A DNA stretch of 64,000 nt from positions 1 through 64,000 of the forward strand of contig CBDULZ010000009.1 in the NCBI GenBank assembly GCA_965368185.1, in the 5' to 3' direction. How positions within the stretch are numbered: position 1 is the stretch's first letter; every line of letters begins with the position of its first letter. The position numbers and the translations under genes were made by a program. The notes beneath the pieces were generated by a model. That model was not told the DNA's origin. It searched no databases and saw nothing but the letters and a program-made list of their open reading frames with translations. Source of the stretch: Kriegella sp965368185 (GTDB lineage: Bacteria; Bacteroidota; Bacteroidia; Flavobacteriales; Flavobacteriaceae). Below, one piece after another: positions 60,092 to 64,000 of this stretch.

Positions 60092-61024
60092 ATGAAATTT
60101 CCGAATCCGCATACGCTAAAACAAATAGCCACAATTATTGGTTCAGAGTATGTAGGGGAAGACGATTTTCCTGTTTTGGGTATGAATGAGATTCATGTGG
60201 TTGAAGCTGGCGATATTGTATTTGTTGATCATCCCAAATATTATGAAAAAGCGTTACGCAGTAAGGCCACTGTTGTCTTAATCAACAAACAGGTCGATTG
60301 CCCCGATAAGAAAGCGCTCTTGATTTCTGACGACCCCTTTCGCGATTTTAATGTGTTGACCCAATTCTTTAAACCTTTTGAAAAATCCAATAGTTTAATT
60401 TCTACTTCGGCTATTATAGGTCAAGACACTGTTATTCAGCCAAATACATTTATAGGTAATAATGTAAAAATAGGAGTGGGGTGCCTGATTCATGCCAATG
60501 TTTCAATATACGATAATTGCATTATTGGCGATAATGTTATTATTCATTCGGGTTCGGTATTGGGTTCTGATGCTTTTTATTACAAGAATAGGCCAGAGGG
60601 TTTTGATAAATTGAAATCGGGAGGTCGCGTCGTCTTGGAGGATAATGTTGAAATAGGATCGTTGTGTTCCATAGATAAAGGAGTAACAGGTGATACTACT
60701 ATTAAAAAAGGAACCAAATTAGATAATCAAGTGCACGTTGGCCACGATACGGTTATTGGCGAAAAGTGCTTGATAGCATCCCAGACCGGCATTGCTGGAT
60801 GCGTAGTTATTGAAGATGAAGTGACCATTTGGGGCCAAGTGGGCACCAATAGCGGTATTACAATTGGGAAGAAGGCTGTAATAATGGGACAAACTGGTGT
60901 AACAAAATCGGTTCCAGGAGGAAAAAGTTATTTTGGAACACCAATCGAAGAATCGCGTGAAAAATTGAAACAATTGGCCTATATTAAAAAAATTCCGTCC
61001 ATTTTAAAAAGATTGGATGAATAA
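60092..61024 (+). CDS. LpxD-like acyltransferase paralogue
   Basis: 310 residues with the same layout as LpxD: an N-terminal domain (LGMNEIHVVEAGDIVFVDHPKYYEKAL), a hexapeptide beta helix and a short helical tail. The catalytic His is kept in DNQVHVGHDTVIGEKC. The motif GADGFGF of LpxD is replaced by GSDAFYYKN, and it is shorter than the true lpxD by 34 residues, so it may acylate a different sugar or use another chain. Databases usually call it LpxD as well. It lies 50 bp after efp in the lipid A-rich run, so a role in surface glycolipid synthesis is likely. Confidence 0.85.
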   Translation: MKFPNPHTLKQIATIIGSEYVGEDDFPVLGMNEIHVVEAGDIVFVDHPKYYEKALRSKATVVLINKQVDCPDKKALLISDDPFRDFNVLTQFFKPFEKSNSLISTSAIIGQDTVIQPNTFIGNNVKIGVGCLIHANVSIYDNCIIGDNVIIHSGSVLGSDAFYYKNRPEGFDKLKSGGRVVLEDNVEIGSLCSIDKGVTGDTTIKKGTKLDNQVHVGHDTVIGEKCLIASQTGIAGCVVIEDEVTIWGQVGTNSGITIGKKAVIMGQTGVTKSVPGGKSYFGTPIEESREKLKQLAYIKKIPSILKRLDE

Positions 61025-61062
61025 ATTAAGCAAAGATTGCTTCAGTATTGAAGGCAAACCTA

Positions 61063-61070
61063 TATTTTTG
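61063..61070 (+). promoter_or_regulatory. -7 box of sucD
   Basis: TATTTTTG fits TAnnTTTG, 27 nt before the start at 61098. TTG elements upstream have poor spacing (13 and 24 bp). Confidence 0.4.
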
Positions 61071-61097
61071 TGCAGTTATAAATAAACAATAAATAAA

Positions 61098-61970
61098 ATG
61101 AGCGTTCTAGTCAACAAAAACTCCAAAATAATTGTCCAAGGTTTTACGGGTAGCGAAGGTACCTTTCATGCCGAACAAATGATTGAATATGGTACCAATG
61201 TTGTTGGTGGTGTAACCCCCGGAAAAGGAGGACAAGAACATTTGGGCAGACCTGTTTTTAATACCGTAGCGGAAGCTGTGGAAAAGGTTGGTGCTGACAC
61301 TTCACTTATTTTTGTGCCCCCCGCTTTTGCGGCGGACGCTATTATGGAAGCGGCAAATGCAGGAATCAAGGTAATCATTACCATCACAGAGGGTATTCCA
61401 GTAGCAGATATGGTAAAGGCTGCGGCCTATATTAAAAATAAGGATTGTAGGTTGGTTGGGCCCAATTGTCCAGGAGTCATCACTCCTGAAGAGGCTAAAG
61501 TTGGTATTATGCCCGGTTTTGTATTTAAAAAAGGAAATGTAGGAATCGTTTCTAAATCAGGTACACTTACCTATGAAGCGGCGGATCAAGTGGTACGTCA
61601 AGGTTTGGGAATAACTACGGCGATTGGTATCGGTGGTGATCCAATTATTGGAACTACTACCAAAGATGCCGTAGAAATGTTGATAAATGATCCAGAGACC
61701 GAATGTGTGGTAATGATTGGTGAAATTGGAGGGCAGTTAGAGGCCGATGCCGCGAAATGGTATAAAGAAAGTGGTAGTAAAAAACCGATTGTCGGGTTTA
61801 TTGCCGGCGAAACCGCACCAGCTGGTAGAACCATGGGTCATGCAGGGGCGATAGTAGGTGGCAGCGACGATACGGCTCAAGCAAAGAAGCGTATTATGAG
61901 GCAATGTGGGATTACTGTAGTCGACTCCCCCGCCGAGATAGGATTGAAGGTTAAAGAGGTAATGGGATGA
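61098..61970 (+). CDS. sucD: Succinyl-CoA ligase, alpha subunit
   Basis: 290 residues. CoA-binding domain with IVQGFTGSEGTFHAEQMIEYG and VGGVTPGKGGQEHLGRPVF; LVGPNCPGVITPEEAKVGIMPG; the phosphohistidine in RTMGHAGAIVGG; and GEIGGQLEADAAKW. Substrate-level phosphorylation step of the TCA cycle. The beta subunit gene sucC is not adjacent, which is common in this phylum. Followed by a terminator at 62015. Confidence 0.97.
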   Translation: MSVLVNKNSKIIVQGFTGSEGTFHAEQMIEYGTNVVGGVTPGKGGQEHLGRPVFNTVAEAVEKVGADTSLIFVPPAFAADAIMEAANAGIKVIITITEGIPVADMVKAAAYIKNKDCRLVGPNCPGVITPEEAKVGIMPGFVFKKGNVGIVSKSGTLTYEAADQVVRQGLGITTAIGIGGDPIIGTTTKDAVEMLINDPETECVVMIGEIGGQLEADAAKWYKESGSKKPIVGFIAGETAPAGRTMGHAGAIVGGSDDTAQAKKRIMRQCGITVVDSPAEIGLKVKEVMG

Positions 61971-62014
61971 TTTACCATTGAAGATATAAATGTCTGAAAA
62001 GATGTTATAGGATA

Positions 62015-62042
62015 AAATCCCGTTTATAGCGGGATTTTTTTT
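62015..62042 (+). terminator. Terminator after sucD
   Basis: AAATCCCG and CGGGATTT form an 8-bp stem around TTTATAG, followed by a run of T residues, 44 bp after the stop codon. Confidence 0.88.
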
Positions 62043-62064
62043 CGCCTTTATGTGAAACAAAACT

Positions 62065-62072
62065 TATATTTG
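62065..62072 (+). promoter_or_regulatory. -7 box of fabG
   Basis: TATATTTG fits TAnnTTTG, 28 nt before the start at 62101 and just after the sucD terminator. No clear -33. Confidence 0.45.
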
Positions 62073-62100
62073 ATAAACGACTAAGCAAATTACATATAGA

Positions 62101-62847
62101 ATGAAACTTTTAGAAGGTAAGAATGTAATCATCACAGGGGCTAGTAGGGGAATAGGTAGGGGAATAGCTGAAATATTTGCCGATCACGGCGCCAACGTGG
62201 CCTTTACCTATAGCTCAAGTGAAGCGCCTGCCCTCGAATTGGAAAAGCAATTGACTCAAAAAGGCGTTAAGGCAAAGGCCTATAAAAGTAATGCTGCCAG
62301 TTTCGATGAATCGGAAAAATTGGTTGCTCAGATTTTGACCGATTTTGAAGGAATAGATGTGCTTATCAATAATGCTGGAATTACAAAAGACAATTTGTTG
62401 ATGCGCATGTCCGAGGAAGATTTTGATACGGTAATCGAAATCAACCTTAAATCGATTTTCAATATGACCAAGGCCGTTCAGCGTACCTTCTTAAAACAGC
62501 GCAAAGGCTCCATCATCAACATGAGCAGTGTTGTCGGTGTCAAAGGAAATGCCGGACAGACCAATTATGCCGCATCAAAAGCCGGTATGATCGGTTTTAC
62601 AAAATCGGTAGCGCTCGAGCTAGGTTCTAGAAATATTCGATGCAATGCGATTGCTCCCGGATTTATAGAAACGGAAATGACGGATAAATTAGATGAAAAA
62701 ACAGTTCAAGGTTGGCGTGAGGGCATTCCTTTGAAAAGGGGCGGAACTCCTGAAGATATAGCCAATGCCTGCCTTTTCTTTGCTTCCGACTTGTCTGCAT
62801 ACGTTACTGGTCAGGTCTTGAATGTTGACGGTGGGATGTTGACCTAA
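62101..62847 (+). CDS. fabG: 3-oxoacyl-ACP reductase
   Basis: 248-residue short-chain dehydrogenase that reduces 3-ketoacyl-ACP in fatty acid elongation. NADPH-binding ITGASRGIGRGIAEIF, NNAGITKDNLLMRM, catalytic Ser in SIINMSSVVG and Tyr-Lys in NYAASKAGMIGFTKS, and the FabG-type C-terminus YVTGQVLNVDGGM. It ends about 110 bp before the next gene, on the same strand. Confidence 0.96.
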   Translation: MKLLEGKNVIITGASRGIGRGIAEIFADHGANVAFTYSSSEAPALELEKQLTQKGVKAKAYKSNAASFDESEKLVAQILTDFEGIDVLINNAGITKDNLLMRMSEEDFDTVIEINLKSIFNMTKAVQRTFLKQRKGSIINMSSVVGVKGNAGQTNYAASKAGMIGFTKSVALELGSRNIRCNAIAPGFIETEMTDKLDEKTVQGWREGIPLKRGGTPEDIANACLFFASDLSAYVTGQVLNVDGGMLT

Positions 62848-62958
62848 AATACGGTATCGTCCAAATAAGAGTAAATCCGAACTATCAAAAAAGAGCTTAT
62901 ATTTCTTAAACAACGTGTTGAAAAGCAGGAAGGTTTCGAGAAGCGAGATAATTAGTTG

Positions 62959-64000
62959 ATGCAGATTGTAACTTTATTGTGGATTCTATTTGCTGCCCTT
63001 GTGGCCTTGGCTCTTGTATTTTTACAGTACTACTACAAATCTAAAAAGAAAGGACGATTGGCCCTATGGCTCTCCTTGCTACGATTTTTAGCAATTTTCG
63101 GGCTTTTTTTGCTACTGATCAACCCTAAGTTCTCAAAGTTCGACTATACTTTGGAAAAGGTCAATTTGGTGGTGCTTACAGATAATTCCTCCTCTGTTAA
63201 ACCCTTCGGAAATGAAATAACCGCTGTTTTAAAGGCGATTGATGTGGCGCCACAAATTAAGGAACGTTTCAATCTTAAACACTATCGCTTCGGAAGCGAT
63301 TTGAACGAAATGGATAGTCTTTCATTTGAGGAAACAAATACGGATATTGGTAAGGCCATTTCCTCCATAAGGGATATTTATGCCACTTCTAAAACGGCAA
63401 CTGTACTTTTGACCGATGGTAATCAGACCCTGGGTGAAGACTATGCGTTTTATGGCCGCAATCTTAAATTTCCCGTGTACGCCACGGTAATAGGCGATAC
63501 CACAAAGTATGAAGATTTCGCTATAGGTCAAATAAATGCGAACCGATATGCTTTTTTAAAGAACAAATATCCCTTGGAAGTTTATGTTGCCTATAACGGG
63601 CCGGGCAATCGGTCATCATTAAATATTTCGGTAAACGGTAAAACCGTGCATCGCGAAACAGTTACATTTTCCGAAGGAAATGATACCAAGAGAGTTGATG
63701 TATTGTTAAATGCGGCCTCCGTGGGAGTGAAAAAGGTTCAAGTAACGATAAACCCTTTAGAAAATGAGCGCAATACTGCCAACAATACAAAGAGTGTTGT
63801 AGTGGAGGTCATCGATGAAAAAACCAATATTGCCATTATTTCCGATGTATTGCACCCTGATATTGGAGCATTGAAAAAAGCCATTGAATCGAATGAACAG
63901 CGTTCGGTGGCTATCAAAAAACCAAGCGGGGCTGCAAAAGAGTTAGATAATGTTGACCTTTTAGTTCTGTATCAACCCAATCCTTCTTTTAAAGGTGTTT
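62959..64000 (+). CDS. VWA-like membrane protein (5' part; runs off window)
   Basis: The frame opens at the ATG at 62959 and is still open at the right edge (347 residues seen). Two hydrophobic segments at about 5-24 and 37-54 anchor it. A domain with the von Willebrand A pattern follows: NLVVLTDNSSSVKPFG (a DxSxS-like metal site), TDIGKAISSIRDIY, ATVLLTDGNQTLGED. Then a beta-rich region with NRSSLNISVNGKTVHRETV, probably extracytoplasmic, and VIDEKTNIAIISDVLHPD. Such flavobacterial proteins of about 650-700 residues have no known function. Confidence 0.9.
   Translation, partial: MQIVTLLWILFAALVALALVFLQYYYKSKKKGRLALWLSLLRFLAIFGLFLLLINPKFSKFDYTLEKVNLVVLTDNSSSVKPFGNEITAVLKAIDVAPQIKERFNLKHYRFGSDLNEMDSLSFEETNTDIGKAISSIRDIYATSKTATVLLTDGNQTLGEDYAFYGRNLKFPVYATVIGDTTKYEDFAIGQINANRYAFLKNKYPLEVYVAYNGPGNRSSLNISVNGKTVHRETVTFSEGNDTKRVDVLLNAASVGVKKVQVTINPLENERNTANNTKSVVVEVIDEKTNIAIISDVLHPDIGALKKAIESNEQRSVAIKKPSGAAKELDNVDLLVLYQPNPSFKGV

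Noticed and set aside
1..64000. CRISPR arrays, insertion sequences, prophage, tRNA or rRNA
   Set aside because: I found no regularly spaced repeats, transposase or integrase frames, or tRNA-like stems with a TTCGAATC-type loop in the intergenic stretches I read.

Overview
This window comes from a Bacteroidota genome, most likely a marine member of the Flavobacteriaceae. The support is a SusC/SusD pair, other TonB-dependent receptors with a carboxypeptidase-D-like N-terminal domain, a PorX regulator of the type IX secretion system, an lpxC-fabZ fusion, adjacent parE-parC, many small flavobacterial conserved proteins, and promoters of the Bacteroidota type (TAnnTTTG at -7, sometimes TTG/TTTG about 20 bp upstream). 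I see no rRNA, tRNA, insertion sequence, prophage or CRISPR array. The sequence looks like chromosome with two accessory stretches.

Layout. 1-1860: a truncated TonB receptor with a histidine-rich extracellular stretch and a small exported His/Cys protein, probably a metal-uptake module. 1924-7332: small conserved envelope proteins, a DUF937 protein, the serine-biosynthesis genes serA and serC, a LuxC-type acyl-CoA reductase and a divergent 2[4Fe-4S] ferredoxin. 7353-14816: a second TonB receptor, ychF, a HisKA_2 kinase/response-regulator pair and an EamA transporter. 14991-21055: parE, parC, mscL and a fatty-acid-hydroxylase/sterol-desaturase-type membrane protein. 21096-31648: a polysaccharide-utilisation-like locus on the minus strand (PKD lipoprotein, SusC, SusD, then aldolase, membrane PHP hydrolase and GH31), followed by a divergent secreted neutral-ceramidase-like hydrolase. 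33274-39431: mixed housekeeping genes (XRE regulator, M14 peptidase, Lrp regulator, DinB, aroB, proline dehydrogenase).

39449-49473 is the most unusual stretch: about 10 kb of signalling genes on one strand. It holds a seven-helix/six-PAS sensor with no kinase domain, a CHASE-PAS histidine kinase, a lone receiver, a receiver-sigma54 activator, two tandem STAS-like small proteins, a PAS histidine kinase and another lone receiver. Between the sigma54 activator and the STAS-like genes lies a perfect 22-bp palindrome with a second partial copy exactly 40 bp away. A sigma54-like -24/-12 element follows at enhancer distance, which suggests the activator controls the downstream half of the cluster.

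49823-64000: alanine dehydrogenase, tsaE, porX, a divergent HD hydrolase with a TTG start, then a lipid A and central-metabolism run (lpxD, lpxC-fabZ, lpxA, efp, an lpxD paralogue, sucD, fabG) and the start of a VWA membrane protein that runs off the window. Several starts were moved from the longest open frame to the ATG supported by the family N-terminus or by overlap with the neighbouring gene. These choices are stated entry by entry.
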